DNA of 64,000 nucleotides from Patagioenas fasciata (taxonomy: Eukaryota > Chordata > Aves > Columbiformes > Columbidae). Where the stretch lies: contig NC_092523.1 in assembly GCF_037038585.1 (NCBI RefSeq), positions 47,757,501-47,821,500 on the forward strand. The letters are read 5' to 3'. Below, one piece after another: positions 1 through 13,865 of this stretch. The translations under genes and the position numbers were made by a program. Below the pieces are notes generated by a model. It saw only the letters and a program-made list of their open reading frames with translations, did no database searches and was not told where the DNA came from. The first letter of the stretch is position 1, and each line of letters begins with the position of its first letter.

Positions 1-3000
1 ACCCTTAGAACTTGAGTGGATAACTTTCACCCTGATATCTGTAAATATTAATTACACCTTTTTGAAACCAATAAAACTATACATTACTGCTAAAAACTCT
101 GTCAATGACAGTTCAATAGGAGCATTTCCTCAGCCCCGCCTCCCGTAAGGAAAAGTTCCAGTTTGAGAACATACCTATACTGTCCTGACCATGGAAGTGA
201 ATGGTAATAATGCACCTCAATTTGTCTAGAGTCACTGGAATGGACATAACATCATGCTGGATCTTAGATTAAAACAGATCACACTTCAGCATCCTATTAC
301 TTATTGGTTTGTCATTTGTTCTCTTTGATCCAAATACCAGACTACTTAGATTTTCTGCAGATTTTTGGGCACAGAAAGGTTTGTTGAAGTGTTTAGGTTT
401 TGTTCCTGTTCATTGTGGTTGGTTTTGGTTTGTTTTTATAGGTTTCATTTGTTTGCTTTTTAACTACAGACAGCATACTGTATACCTATGAGGCAAGCAA
501 AATAACAAGAATAATGATGTAAACACATCCTCTGTCCCGAGTTACAGTTGTGTAGTTTCAGTAAAATATTAACAGTAGTGGAATTTCTCTGAATTTTTGT
601 TGGTATAATTAAAAGCAAAGTGTAGTAGCACTAAAATAAATTTAAAAAAAAATAATAATTAAAAAAAGAGAAACATGGACATACAATGAACTCCAAATAT
701 TACACACCCTAATAAATTTATCTTTGTATTAAGATGGTAGTCAAACCTTTAAAATCAAAATGCCAGAACTACCTCATATTCTATCTACCAATTCATATAT
801 GAAAATAATCTGGGCATTGTTTTAAAATAAAAATACTTCTGCTTAATCCAATATCTAAAGTCACAATTAAATCTATAGATTACTTATTATCTGTCAGTGT
901 TTAAAAATATACTTCACAGAAGCCGTACACCATCAGGCTGGTAGAGCAGTGTAGAATTGTTGTAACATGGAATTCCTGCATCCCTGCCCCATTCCAGTCA
1001 TTACACAGTTGAAGATTTCAGTTAAAATTCTTTCTGTTTTGCACAGGACAAGGGATAAGGAGGAAAGGTCTTAAACAGAAACTAATTCTTGAATGACCAA
1101 TAGTAGTTGTCGGCATTCTCCCTCCTGAGACCAGAACCTCAGCTGTGGCAAGAAGGGGAGGACAATCTATGAAGTGTATGAGACACTTTCTTCTTTCTCT
1201 AATCTTTTGCATTGCAGGTAGTATTAGCAGAATACTGTGCCCTCAGAGCATAATTATTTCAATATTCCTTTTAAATCACCACACTTATACATCATCTACT
1301 ACACAGAGCTCCACATAAACACTCAGTTGTTGCCTTTGCGTGGACTCTACACTAGAAGAAAAATCCTTTTATAGGAATGATATTAAAGCATATCTGAAAT
1401 TAACATTGGCATGCAAAAGAGGTTGTTCTACCAATTTATAAATAACTGCATTAAAAACCTTCATCCTTTTTCCTTTTTTTTTTTTCCACTACTGTTTATA
1501 TTTTTTTAATTCTACCAATTAGAGGTACTAAAAAAGTTATAATTTAAAATCCAATTGCTTAAATTCAATTGCATCAGCAGTTGAATGATCTCTCAAAATT
1601 CTGGAGTCAGAGATAACCAAGTTTAGGTATTTTTCAGACAAATTGGCAGGGGATTAATTAAATTTCCAACATTTTTATTTGCTTGTTTTGAACCCAGATA
1701 ATCTTTTGTTCTTTTCAGTTGACTTGCCTTCTAGCACTCACAAATTGGAAAAATAGAGATTAACATCATTAGCATTCTTTGTACCTCAACCATATATTAA
1801 CACACTTTCCTTACTGTGAGTGCAGAATTTTTATATACATCTTAAGGAGGATTATAAATATACCAGCACATGGTATTTCTGCAAGAGTTTTATCAGGTAG
1901 AAGTGAATAAGGGGGAGTGAATATGAATTACTTTTTTTATTGCACAGCATCTTTGGCAGTTATTTTTTTCTCTCCTAGATTTTATTACAGAAATAGATAA
2001 TAGGCCAGATCCATATCCCATTGTGACAAAAGTAAGTTTTTCCACTTACATCAAAAGGAATTAAGTGTTGGATTTTGTAGAAGAATAGTTTATTAAAGAT
2101 CCTTGCTTATAAACATCCTTCTAAATTGTTCCCTCTGTGTTAATGCTCAAGTTTAGGGCTGATTTTATATATTTATTAAACAAAACCCAACCAATAAACA
2201 AACACACGCCAAAAAAAGGTAGCAAACAAAAAACAATCAAACACACACACAAAGCCAAAAAACCACACCAGCCCATAACATAACACCACCCATCTTCTGT
2301 GGTTTTTCTAGTTTGGAACATTTGGAACTTTCTGTTAAATCAGTACCCTTAACTAATTCTGCTGTACTAGCTATAAATACCGCACTCTGACCACTGCACC
2401 TATCATGAGCACACAGCAACAGGACAGCCAGAGGAAAGGAGGAATTTACACCCCCTTTACTCCTCTTTGGTTAAGAAATGTAGCTAACTCTGCTTTTTTG
2501 GAGTTGCTTATGCGTCTCAGCCTCAGGGCTTAAAATATTTTTTTGCTCTTCTCAGAAACTGAAACAAATCTTCAACACTACAGCACTGTTTGAACTTCAT
2601 GATGCTTCTTACTTCTCAGGAGCTTTTTCCTGTGCATGTGCAACAGAGAAAAGCTCTTTCTCCCCTCACACCCCCAAGTACTTCATCACACAAGGTTACA
2701 TGAACACGTTAGGTGAAATAAAGACAACGGTCCTCAGAAGTTTTTCCCTACAGACCAATAATTTGCCAGCACAAATGATATTAGTGTTCAGCGGATGCTG
2801 AGTTTGAGATTTGTCATTCTCCAGTGGGCAAAAGTAACAAGGTTAATTCTTGGGATCTGGTCCTGCACGTAAGTTGTCTATGCTCCTTCTGCAACACACT
2901 GTCCTAACTAATAGTGTTTATGGCCATGTTTGTCTTTTATTTCTGAGCCTGAGCCTTTTAAGTTTGGAGGTAAAAGAATAATCTCTCCCTGCAATATCGG

Positions 3001-3774
3001 AGGCACATATATTTCAATGCTATAAATACGAAAATTTACTGCTAAAGTTACTCCAAGTTAAGGAGGACATCCACAACGTAACCCAATCTGAGCTTTCAGC
3101 CTAAAGCCTCTCCCATCACTAGGTAAGGTTACTAAACACAAGGGAAATACTGATGTGACAGGTACAGTCCATAAAACATCATTCCTTATACCAATATTTA
3201 TAGCATTTAGTATTTGCCATGCTAGCGTTGTACAATTCTTATGTGCCTATTAGAGACAAAAGAGTGGATGTTACATTGCAGGTGAAAAAGGATGATGCTC
3301 ATGACCACAGAAGGAGTCAGTGTTTCAGAAGATATTTACAGGACCCCTTTTTCTGTAGCATGTGAGAATTCTTAAAAGTATTAATTAATATTTCAGCATG
3401 CTCCCCAAGGAACTGGAAAGTCAGCAAAATGAGCAACTCTCCTCTCCTGCACCCTTTATGCCAAGAAAAAGCATGATAGACAAAATTCACGCAAATATTC
3501 TGTCAATCAGCTACTGCAACAACTCGCCTGAATCTCAGCCCAACATCTTACTTGAAACATTGTCCTTACAGATTCAGTAATTCCTGAAATGCAAGACAGT
3601 TCTTTAGCACACAGCCTTCTCTTTATCAAGCAAAACAGACTTTGTTGCTGCTGTCAAAAATAGTGGCTCCTCCCAGTCATTAACAGGAGGTGCTGGTACA
3701 AAATAATAAGAACATGGTAAAGAAATAACTCCAAGTCATAAATTGGAATGCCTTCTCTAACTGATCATGACACG
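1..3774. other. Intergenic, no gene recognised
   Basis: This is AT-rich non-coding sequence with no conserved protein frame. It contains a G/T-rich stretch near 395-460 and an A/C-rich, nearly T-free stretch at about 2178-2275 that includes a short (ac) run. There are short A and T runs near 640-670 and 1475-1490. The open frames are about 60 residues long, low in complexity and without domain signatures, so I treat them as chance. Confidence 0.7.
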
Positions 3775-3865
3775 TGGTGTGAACTGTGGAGTTGTCATAT
3801 GCAGGAGTTGGACTTGATGATCCTTGTGGGTCCCTTTCAACTGAGGACATTCGATAATTCTATGA
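3775..3865 (+). mobile_element. CR1 LINE 3'-end fragment
   Basis: The segment contains the diagnostic CR1 tail order: 'ggagttggacttgatgatcc', then 'gggtccctttcaact', then a decayed 'attctatga' repeat. It is a short, 5'-truncated and diverged remnant. Upstream similarity fades, so the left boundary is approximate. The tail orientation places the element on the + strand. Confidence 0.85.
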
Positions 3866-6800
3866 AAAAGGGTTAAAATGAAAACTAGTATTGTACAAAG
3901 TCGGGATGCTTTATAATCTAAGCTCTTCTATTATACTGTGGCTACAGATGGTTTAACTACTTTCCATTGCTGATAGTGCCCTTTTCTAGTACTAGTCAAA
4001 TCCTTTAAGTTTTCACAGTTTGGGTAATCCTATTTCTTTTTAAATCACATTAAGCCCTTCCATATGTCTTATGAATATTGAGAAGAATGAACATACACGT
4101 TGTAAAGACAGCAGAATAATTCTCTCACATGAGGAGCTGGCTAGAACCTGTTAGAGCACCATTCACCTTCGGTACACAGCAGTGAAAAACATGGTTAAAG
4201 GATTGGGCAGCCTCCAAAATACTTCCCAGCTCCATTACTACAGCTCTTGGTTATGCTAGCTCACATCAACTGCCTAGGCAATAGACATTGCACAACACCA
4301 TTTTTCAAGTGTTTTGACATCAGACATAATAATTCCTTTACCAGCCAGAACATAAACCTTTCAAATGTCATTGCTGCTGAAAACAAAAAAAATCATAAAC
4401 CACAGAACACTTGTGAATGTGCTAACAGGCTTCATTTGAAGACAGTTGTGTTTGCCCTGTCATACTATGCTAAAGCCATACACTACTGCAAACTGAGTAT
4501 CTCTAATCCATTATTTTCACATGAAAGAGAGCTTCTGTGAACAGTAAACACCTGGAGTTCGAAAGTGGGTATGCTGCATTCCACATTGCAAGTTAACTTT
4601 TGAAATTGCATTCACATGACTTAGAGTTATGTTCAAGGACTTGTCTAAGGCAGTTCGTTAATAGCTCTGAAATCCTTTGTTCATCAACCAGACAGTTCAG
4701 CTGCCATCCAGAATGACATACTAACATTTTTGAACCTTAATCTATACGGACTGCATTTGGGACTTAATTGATGCATCAGTCTGTGCCCAGTTCTTTCCTA
4801 GCAATGCTGCAGAGCATGAAAACAAGGACAGGAATTAGTGCTGTTTTGGATGATAAGTTTTTCCAAGTGCAGACTCTTCTTCAACAAAAAATGGACTGGT
4901 ACTACCATTCCACTCCACAGTGACCAATTAAGTAAATATTTTCCATCTACTCACAAATTAACTTATGGCCACTACTAAGACCAAATTTAATTCAGAAGCC
5001 TAAAGATATCCATACTCCATTGCCAAACTCCTAAACTCTCAAAGCTATGGCTTTTCACACAGTTTTTATTTTTGGTAGGGTGAGTAGTACATGTTGTTAC
5101 TAACCTAAGTGACTGAACCCTATTATTTTTTTTTCCACATACACTTCTCTTGAACCTCAAGTCTGATGCTTCGCCTGCTGAAATATGCTGGGTTTGTGTA
5201 TACACATCTCAAGTGCATAGCCCAACCTGTTATTAACTTTTCAAATTTGGTGGAAAACTAATTTTCCTAGAGATTATTTTTCCCTTCCAGACTGTAAACC
5301 TTTTTTCCAAGCCATGTAACAGATAGGTTTCTAACAGCTCTATTCAAACCAATGTAATTTTTGTACCTTTCAAGATTATAAACCTCTCCCTTTTGTACAA
5401 CAAATCACCACAGAAAAGTTTAGTATGATACACTGGGACAGGTCTATACTATTATCTCTTAAATCAGTGGCACTGTAGCTTTCACTGTGTAATGCTGTGC
5501 CTGCTAAGTTTCAATGATGACAGTAAAATATGAATCCTAGCAAAAGGATGCTTTGTGTGTCCCCCAAAGAAACATCATTAACACTGCAATGACCAATGCA
5601 AAAACACCTGTGTTTTATTAGTAACTGCCAGTATTAAAACAAACAACCAAAAAACACTCAAAAAACCCCCAAGCTTTTATTTTTATGTGTGTCCTTATTT
5701 ATGTTGCTTATTGTAATTATTCTATCAGAAGACATATTAGTTGAGAAAACAGCATCTGAAGCAATACTTCAAGTCACCATAATTGCATTTCTTCAATTTT
5801 AGATATTCCAATTCCCAAAATTACAGACAAAAATACTAAGAATTGTAACAGGCATAGTAGTTCTCTATGGGCCCACCTCCTATTAGACTGAAATAAATTT
5901 ATTAATACAAAGGAAATTAAATCTTCAGAAAGCTTGAACTGGATCATCTAAGCCCATTCCTGTGCGTTTAATTAAACAGATGGTTAAGAAATCCAGCAAC
6001 TTGCCTAAGATATTCTATCCCGAAGGGTCAAACATTTATTTGTAAAATGAAACTAAATATCTCCTGGTTAGTAATGCTGGTTAGGTGTACTACAAATGAG
6101 TTTCTAAGGAAGCGAGGTCCAGTTATACATGGAATAAACTGAATTTTGACTAGCTAGATTAAAGACTATCCAGAAAAGACTGCCACCAACTAACAGATGT
6201 AGTAGCAACTGAGATTCAGACAACACACACTAAAGCAAGTAATTTTATAACCTACACACATGATCAAGGAAACAGAGATGAAATTTGAATCGGTTTATTG
6301 AATAATAAACTTCAACATCAAGCATATGTTTAGAAAACCCCCATGATTTCAGATTTCCTAGGAGGAACTATATGGGCAGTGATTTATAAACACCAGTCAT
6401 AGAATAAGTTTTGTTTGCCTGGCCATTATTTTTTTAGAATTAAGAAGATCAGATTTTTTTCTTCCTCTGTGAAAAGAATTAAAGAGGTGACAAATTAAGT
6501 AGAGAAATAAACCAATGTAATAATTAATGATCACATTTATTGCTCATTTATGGTCTGATAGTGTTGGGCTCTCAGTATAGATAAAACAAAATCCGTGTTC
6601 TTTCTAAGCTCAGGGTGTACAGTCACATTTTCTTCTTCTTTGCCAAACTTTACTATTTTAATAGACACCTGCAATGACAAAAGGCCCTACCCACTAAAGT
6701 GAAGAGTGAGCTGTGAGATATTTTAAGTATACAGCATGCTGTTTCAGTTTTACTTTCTTGTGATTAAATTGCTAGCCTAGGATGAGGTAGGATAAAATAA

Positions 6801-9800
6801 ATAAAATAGAAGTAAGGCATTTCTTCAAAGCAGAATCTGCACAGGAGGAATATACCAAGAGCTGGGCTAACAGTTGAAGAGATGTTTTCCTCTGGAAATG
6901 GAGAGTTACACTACTGCCTTGAAAATGTTTAGACACTGAAAATACATCCTAATAAGAGGGAAGGGGAAAGTGTGATGGGTCTTTATGAAGTGACAACTGA
7001 AAGCCTCAAGAGCGCCTTTGGGTTTCTCCCGCATCCATAGATGAGGGTTACTCCTGAGGATTAAGAGAAAGATTACGGCAAAGAAGTCAAACCATGCTGA
7101 CAGTAATCATAAATGGGGGTTAAATAATAACAACCTATATACACTTAAGTAAATCAATAATACTTGCTTTGAAAAAGTTTCAGTCACTCTCATCAGCTAC
7201 CAGTCTCAGGCTCCCAAAGAAGAAGGGTCCAGAAGTGCTTGCCACTTTCATTAGCACAAAACGCCAAACTGGAGGGCTATTCGCCATGCTCAAATTTAGT
7301 CCAAGAGGAATTGCATTGTTTCACCTAGAGAGACAAGATGTTAGTTAACCTGTCGGCTGAAGGCTGCAATTAAGAAAAGAAAGGGAAGGGCACTGCCACT
7401 GTGACCACAACCTATGTAAGCCTGCTGACCTGATCCAGAGCATGCTGAATTAGAGGGTTACTTTTCAAGAAAAAACAGAGCTCAGTCTGAGTTCTCTTGG
7501 GGAACAGAGGGGAGAGAGCACAGGTAGGATATGCAACTAGACTTTGATATAATCATAAGACTAAAATAACACATTCCTAAATCAGCTAAACTTCAAACTT
7601 CTTCCTCGTGTCAGGGCTTTCAGCAATTACCACAAGTCACAGTGGTGAAAACAGACAAAACCAATACTACCCTGCGTCAATCTGAAATCCAGAGATGGAG
7701 GGAGGAAAAAAAAAAAAATAAAGAGACCAACTCAGGAAGAAATTAATTTGTTCTAGAGATTATGAATGCACTGCCAGTCAAATCGAAGAGTTCTTTAATC
7801 TGAAAATTACTCCATCTAATAACATAAAAATGCAGAATTCTTTTAACTTTTTACAAGTTGTTATGAAGAAAGTGGTATTTACTTTTTCCACTTTCAAATA
7901 TACATATTAGCTTAAGAGTGGTTTTTACATTAAACAATAAAAACAGCTGAGAATGAAGTTTTGAAATACAATAAACTCCACTCAATTATTTGAAAAAGTT
8001 TCTGCATCAAAGATTATGTTTTGCAAACATTTAAGGATACTGACAGAAAGGCATAACTCCACTGTGAGTATATGGTATACACTATCACCATTTTCAGCTC
8101 CTTTTCAACAGTAGCAACTTTGCAAACTTTATCTCACCTATACAAACCAAGTCTGACACACCTTCACTTGCCTATAAAAGCACTTTTATTGCCACAGAAT
8201 AAGTGAGAGATTTCAACCACATTTGGCAAAAGACACTGACAATCCTTCTCCCATTTAAAGTAGTAGATGGTGATGCCATAGACAAGAACACATGTGGCAG
8301 GACAAAGACTCATCTGTCCAGTTATTGAGGCCACAGCATTAGTGACCAGCAAAATTCAGTTCGATTGTGTGAAATTAAATCAAAACAACCAAAGCTGGTG
8401 AATGGTTTGACTGCTGGACTTAATGAATATATGACACCATTTCTGCCTGTCTAAAATGCACAACAGTTTCCTATAACCCTTTCTTTTCTTCAAGACACTG
8501 CTTTTCCTTTTGCAGTTCATTTGCTTTGTAAGTGATAGGCTCAGATGTTCATTCTTGTTCTTTTATTTCCATTGCATTAACTTATAAAGGCTCCATTTTA
8601 CAACACTAACTTTGTTGTATACCGACACCATGCTTGTATTAAGCTTTGCTGTGCAATTATTTCTGTCATCTACTGCCAGTACTGTCATCATGCCTGGGGC
8701 AGCTAGAATATACACACTTTCATACAAGAGAGATTCAAAGCACTATGAAATCAACAGGAGAGTTTCCTTATTGGACAGTATAGCATGATCAAGCAAGAGT
8801 AATGCAAATAAGTCCATAGCTCTAGAGGTATAGAGCATGCTGCATATTGCCTTTATTAAGTTGGACTTATTTCCGTGTAAAAAGTCATTACTTTCATAAG
8901 CAACAGTTGTCATTTAAAAGAAAATTAAAACTTATCCTGTTTGCAGTCTAACCCATTTTCTCCATATTAAAAAGGAAGCACAATTGTCAGTGAGATTATT
9001 TGAAGTTTTGTGAATACAGAGCACGTGGAAGTTATAAGCACTGTGTTTTCAAACCTATGTAAAACCAAACATAAACCTTCTGAAATCAGCAGTGTTGTTT
9101 ACATGGAAGCTTATCCCAAGAATCTCTCTCTCTTAACAGTGCCCAGGTCCCTGATTGACAGTTGTCTCCCTGCCTCTTCCCTGCCCCTGCAAGTATCTCC
9201 CTTATCTCTCCCTGCTCCAATAGTCTACCTGCCTCATACTTTCTCTCTAGATTGCTTGAAGATGACAATACAGTACTTAAAAGAAGTATTCTTAAGCACA
9301 GCTCTCTAATAAACTGCACAGATCTCATTAAATAAGCAGAAAATTGTAACTTTTCATTGTAACATGGAATGTAAAGTCCAAGCCCATTCCCAAAATGCAA
9401 CGTATGACCAAGAAATTATAAATTCCCAGACATTGAAATTAATCTGAAGCTAGAAAAATGGGATCATGTCCAATCTAGAAGAGGCTGCCACTGAAAGATT
9501 TACTTTTTATAGCCATTACATGACTAATACCGCAATGGTAGGCCAGATTGCTGCTCTTCCTTGTCAAAATCTCCTCGGCATACTTCATGAAGAATGAATG
9601 CGAGAACATTTTGCAATGCTGTTATGATTATAGCATCTGCCTCATTTTCCTGCTTTCTTTTGGGAGGGTAGCATTTCTGAAACAAATGACCAAGTCAAAA
9701 TTCTTATATTAAAATTAAGATAAACATGTGGAAATTTGCATGCCCTGTTTGATATGATATGCAATCAGTCCTTAGGAACAGAATGAAACTCTCCCACTCA

Positions 9801-11977
9801 TAAAAGCATAACTTGGCAGTGAATGAAACACTCCCTTCTCACACATGCACATACACAACTGGACATCAACTTTGAAAATCAGGAACACTTTCTGTAACAA
9901 AGATCAAAGGAACCATCAGAAGAAAAATGCAGAAGATGGAATGGAATATATTCTTCATGGATTTCAGAGATCAGTATGAGTGTTCCCTTACCCCCTTTCA
10001 CAAAGCACTTTACTTGGGCACTCAGAACAAACCACTTTGACCTTCTGCAATCCAGAACACTGGTTTGGTTTTAAGAAAAATACTTTGTCTAGCTTGAACT
10101 CATTATTAACTGTCTGGCCTTCCTTAAAAATGAGTCATCACACACTCACCATTGATACCTAACATCATCTGAAATTGAGACAATCAAGGCTACTGGCCTA
10201 CAGATCCAGTCTCACATCCAGAGCAGTTAGTGTAAGACAGCATTACTAAGAAGATATGCCAACACTGCCTTCAAGAAATATTTGGAAAGGCTATAAGAAA
10301 GGCAGAAAACCTTCAGCAGAAATCTGGAACTCCTGGTTGATAACTTAATGACAAAATCTGAATCAGAGACCAAATCAAGGGGAGCTGAAGGTTCTGGCCA
10401 TGTATGCTTAACCTGATTCCTCAGGTTTCCAAACCACATCTTCTGTTTCATCTCACACTGCAGAATCATGAAGTACACAGCTGCTTTAAAACACAAACAG
10501 ACAAATAATCATAATACTAATCCATTGTTTATTTCTGCCTTCCAAAAAAACAAAGAATAATTTAATTGCGCAGTCTAACAAGCTCCATGATTTACTTGCT
10601 GGGCAGTTCATTACTTCATATGTCTTCTCTGGTTTGTTCAGAGTGCATAAATGATGCATAAGCCCTCAGTGCCTATATGCATTCATTAGATAACATAATA
10701 CTAATCAGCCTTCTCCTGAGCGACTAGAAATCTAGCTGGATTTCCAGGGTGAACACCCAAGACAGCCAAATGAGAAATCAATACAGCTCAGTAGCATATT
10801 TTGCAAGACAAGCGCTGCTTTTACTCCTGCCCCCATGTACCTAGCTTAACGCAAAGATACACTACCCAAGTGGAGAATGTCTCACCCAGAGCTGCAGCAG
10901 AAAACATGCTGTAAAAGCAGGCTAAAATCTCAATCCAGTCTGATATTTAATTGCATGTACTTGATAGAAAGACAGAATTCAATTTCCTACGCAGCAAGCA
11001 AGATATTCTTCAGAAACTTGAATATATACTTGAGTATCAGTTAGCAAAGATATCATAGCTTATTAAAATGAATCATGGTTCTACAATTTAAAATAGGAAT
11101 GATCATGATTTTAAAGCCAAAACCAGTATCATATGGTGTAGTTCTTGAGAAAATATTTCTGAAAAATAGCTCAACTAGAAACAGAACTATATACATTATA
11201 TATAAGGATGACACTGATCAAAGCCTGTTTCTGCACAAAACAGTTTGTCAGATGGAAGAGGATCACAGTGGTGTAAAGCTAGTTAGTTTAGATTAAAGAA
11301 AATAATATCTTTTCTAAAGATAGCAATATGATGAGCTCTTCTTGAGATTCAGTGTGGAATGTACTAGGGAACCCACAAAATCCACCCACATGCCACCTCC
11401 TGTCTGTGACGAAAAGTCTTTCTCACTGTTTCCACAATTCCAGCATAGGCAGCTGCCTCTTGCGGCGCCATGCTGAGACTATCTCAGGCTGGAGCAATGA
11501 GGAAAACACTCATCTCAGCACCAACCTCAGAGCATTCAGATTAGGAGGTTTTCCTACCTTAACAGAGAACAACATGAAGGGGATAGACTGGTTTTATTAT
11601 AAGCTATACTGTCTCCAAAATTACAAGACTGTTACAAAATATCTTCTATTTGTTGTTTTTCTGAAGTTATTTTTAATGCCCCTACCTTAGACCACAGCAT
11701 GTATAACAATTATGGTACAGGAACCCTCACAGCTATAAACTCAGTAATGCTATTTTTGACCCTCACTGCAGCCATCTTGACATGAATCCTGACAGAGATG
11801 ATAGCACATGCATTTCTATGAAGTATATGCATACATTCATAGTTTTTCCCAAAAAAATTCTTAACTGCAGCCTCTCTTTCATAATGCAATCCACATGTTG
11901 GTCACAGTTCAACAGTAGCATATGCTTACGCCAAACCCTTATAAATTCTGCACTCACATCAATACTCAGCCATCATT
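3866..11977. other. Intergenic, no gene recognised
   Basis: About 8.1 kb of AT-rich sequence without recognisable exons. An A/C-rich low-complexity tract lies near 5635-5672 and an A-run near 7705-7720. The longest overlapping open frames (9010-9309 plus strand, 9086-9400 minus strand) lie over each other on opposite strands and carry no family signature, so I treat them as chance. Confidence 0.65.
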
Positions 11978-12514
11978 TCCCCCTCTACTCTGTCCTGGTA
12001 AGACCTCATCTGGAATATTGTGTCCAGTTCTGGGCTCCTCAGTTCAAGAAGGACAGGGAGCTGCTGGAGAGAGTCCAGTGCAGGGCAACAAAGATGATTA
12101 AGGGACTGGAGCTGGGTGTCTTTCCTATGAGGAAAGGCTGAGGGAGCTGGATGTCTTTCGCTTGGAGAAGAGGAGACTGAGGGGTCACCTCATTAATATT
12201 TGTATATATGTAAAGGGTGAGTGTCATGAGGATGGAACCAGGATCTTCTCAGCGACAACCAATGATAGGACAAGGGGCAACGGGTGCAAACAGGAACACA
12301 GGAGGTTTCACTTAAATATGAGAGGAAACTTCTCAGTGAGGGTGACAGAGCACTGAAACAGGCTGCTCAGGGAGGTTGTGGAGTCTCCTTCTCTGGAGAC
12401 ATTCAAAACCTGCCTAGACGCCTTCCTGTGTAACCTCATCTAGGTGTTCCTGCTCCAGCAGGGATCTTTTGAGGTCCCTTCCAATCCCTAACATTCTGCG
12501 AAATCTGTGAAATC
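11978..12514 (+). mobile_element. CR1 LINE, 3' end of ORF2 plus 3' UTR
   Basis: This is a roughly 0.54-kb 5'-truncated CR1 copy. Translation in mixed frames gives the C-terminal ORF2 block ([19 protein letters not shown], then [12 protein letters not shown]) and the downstream 'RTRGNG' and 'RVTEH' blocks. The 3' UTR runs into 'ccaatccctaacattct'. It aligns by eye to 50265-50812, so both copies belong to the same or a closely related subfamily. Compared with that copy it has frameshifts, a TGG-to-TGA change after 'RVTEH' and a deletion in the 3' UTR that removes the 'ggattggactagatgat' block. It is non-functional. Confidence 0.93.
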
Positions 12515-12917
12515 ATCTCCACTTCAGTCAGCGTGGTAACATCAACACTGCCACTTCACATGCCCTTCACTGCTCCTGCTGTGAATGCATGCTTTCCCCT
12601 TGTGTTCTGCCCCATACAGGTTTCTCAAACAGTTTTTACACACTCATGTTACTTTTCTAAGTTAGGCAAAAGGCAATTTCAAGGGGTCTTTTACTCTCCT
12701 GGGATTTTCACATGGTGAACTTAATTAAGGTATTTCCTTTTTCACAGGTTAGTGTTACATGTCTAGAAGAAAAATCTTGGAAAAAGGAGCTGAGGAACAG
12801 ACCTGTTTTTTACCCAGTAAGGATGGGGAGAAGTCTAATTTTCGGACTTGCTAAACTATTCCTGATCTAGTATGACAGAAGTTCTGGAAGTTTTTGAGGA
12901 GTCAAAGAACAGTAACA

Positions 12918-12970
12918 GCTTTCTTAACTACCTTGGACCAGCTTTCTTAACTAGCTTAACTAGCTTGGAT
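12918..12970. repeat. Short imperfect tandem duplication
   Basis: A unit beginning 'gctttcttaacta' and ending 'cttgga' occurs twice back to back (about 12918-12940 and 12941-12969). The second copy carries an internal 'gcttaacta' reiteration. It looks like a local slippage duplication. Confidence 0.8.
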
Positions 12971-13739
12971 CACTTTGCCAGTGGCAGCCAGGTAAGGGAA
13001 TGTAGTCTCCCACAACCTCAGGCCTCTGCAAAAATACTGCTTCGAACTCTGTAATCACATTAATAAACTGGTATACCTTACTGAGCTTCCCTTGAAAACA
13101 GCAAGAAAGGTAGCCAGCTAAGCAAATTAAGATCCCAAAAGACAGAGACATATCAACCCACTTGCTAGAAAAGCTCTAGTAGACATGAGTTTAAGAACAT
13201 GTAAATTTAATGCCCTTTTTAATGACATACCATAAGGATGAATGAATATAACTCCAACCTAATAAACCAGTTGGATTTTTTACTGATTGTTTGTTTATGA
13301 GGCCTCTCGCTTCCTTAGAGATTGAACACTGAGCACTCCATTCAGAAAGCTATGTACACAGGCATGCGAGCAGTAAAAGTGCTGCTCCATGCTGAAGGTC
13401 AGAGCTTCATTATTCCAAACTTGGCCTCCTCCTCATACGGGTCACAAAGAAGGCTCCGCAGTTTGTCATCAGGCAATGTTCAGCATTCAGTGTCTAATGC
13501 CTTGAACACTTCAAGAAATCCATAACAAGGCAGAAAAAGGAGAGGACAGATGGAGGGTCATCTTCAGTCACAAAACATCTTCCTGTTGTAAAAACATATC
13601 TGGAACCTGTATTTCAATATTAACTCAGAAAATTGTGTCCAGTCTCTAGAACTGTTTTGCCCTGACTGTAAGAGCCCTGGGTGGAATTTTTATCTGGTGG
13701 TGATCTTGGGATGAAATTTGATTGACAAAATTCCTAGGG

Positions 13740-13865
13740 GGTTGGGGTACAGTTTTGAAGGGTAGGTTTGGTTGTAGTTGGTTTTGGTTTTTGTGGGGTT
13801 TGTTTGTTTGTTTTTTGTTTTGGTTTTGGTTTTGTTGTTTTTTTTGTTGTGGTTTTAGTTTTCTT
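13740..13865. repeat. G/T-rich low-complexity tract
   Basis: For about 125 bases the + strand is almost only G and T, with 'tttg' and 'ggtttt' reiterations and nearly no C. An open frame through it yields Trp/Phe/Cys/Gly-rich low-complexity protein, a compositional artefact. Confidence 0.85.

Noticed and set aside
9010..9400. Overlapping open frames on both strands near 9.1-9.4 kb
   Set aside because: Neither shows a conserved motif. Opposite-strand overlap is typical of a locally stop-poor region.
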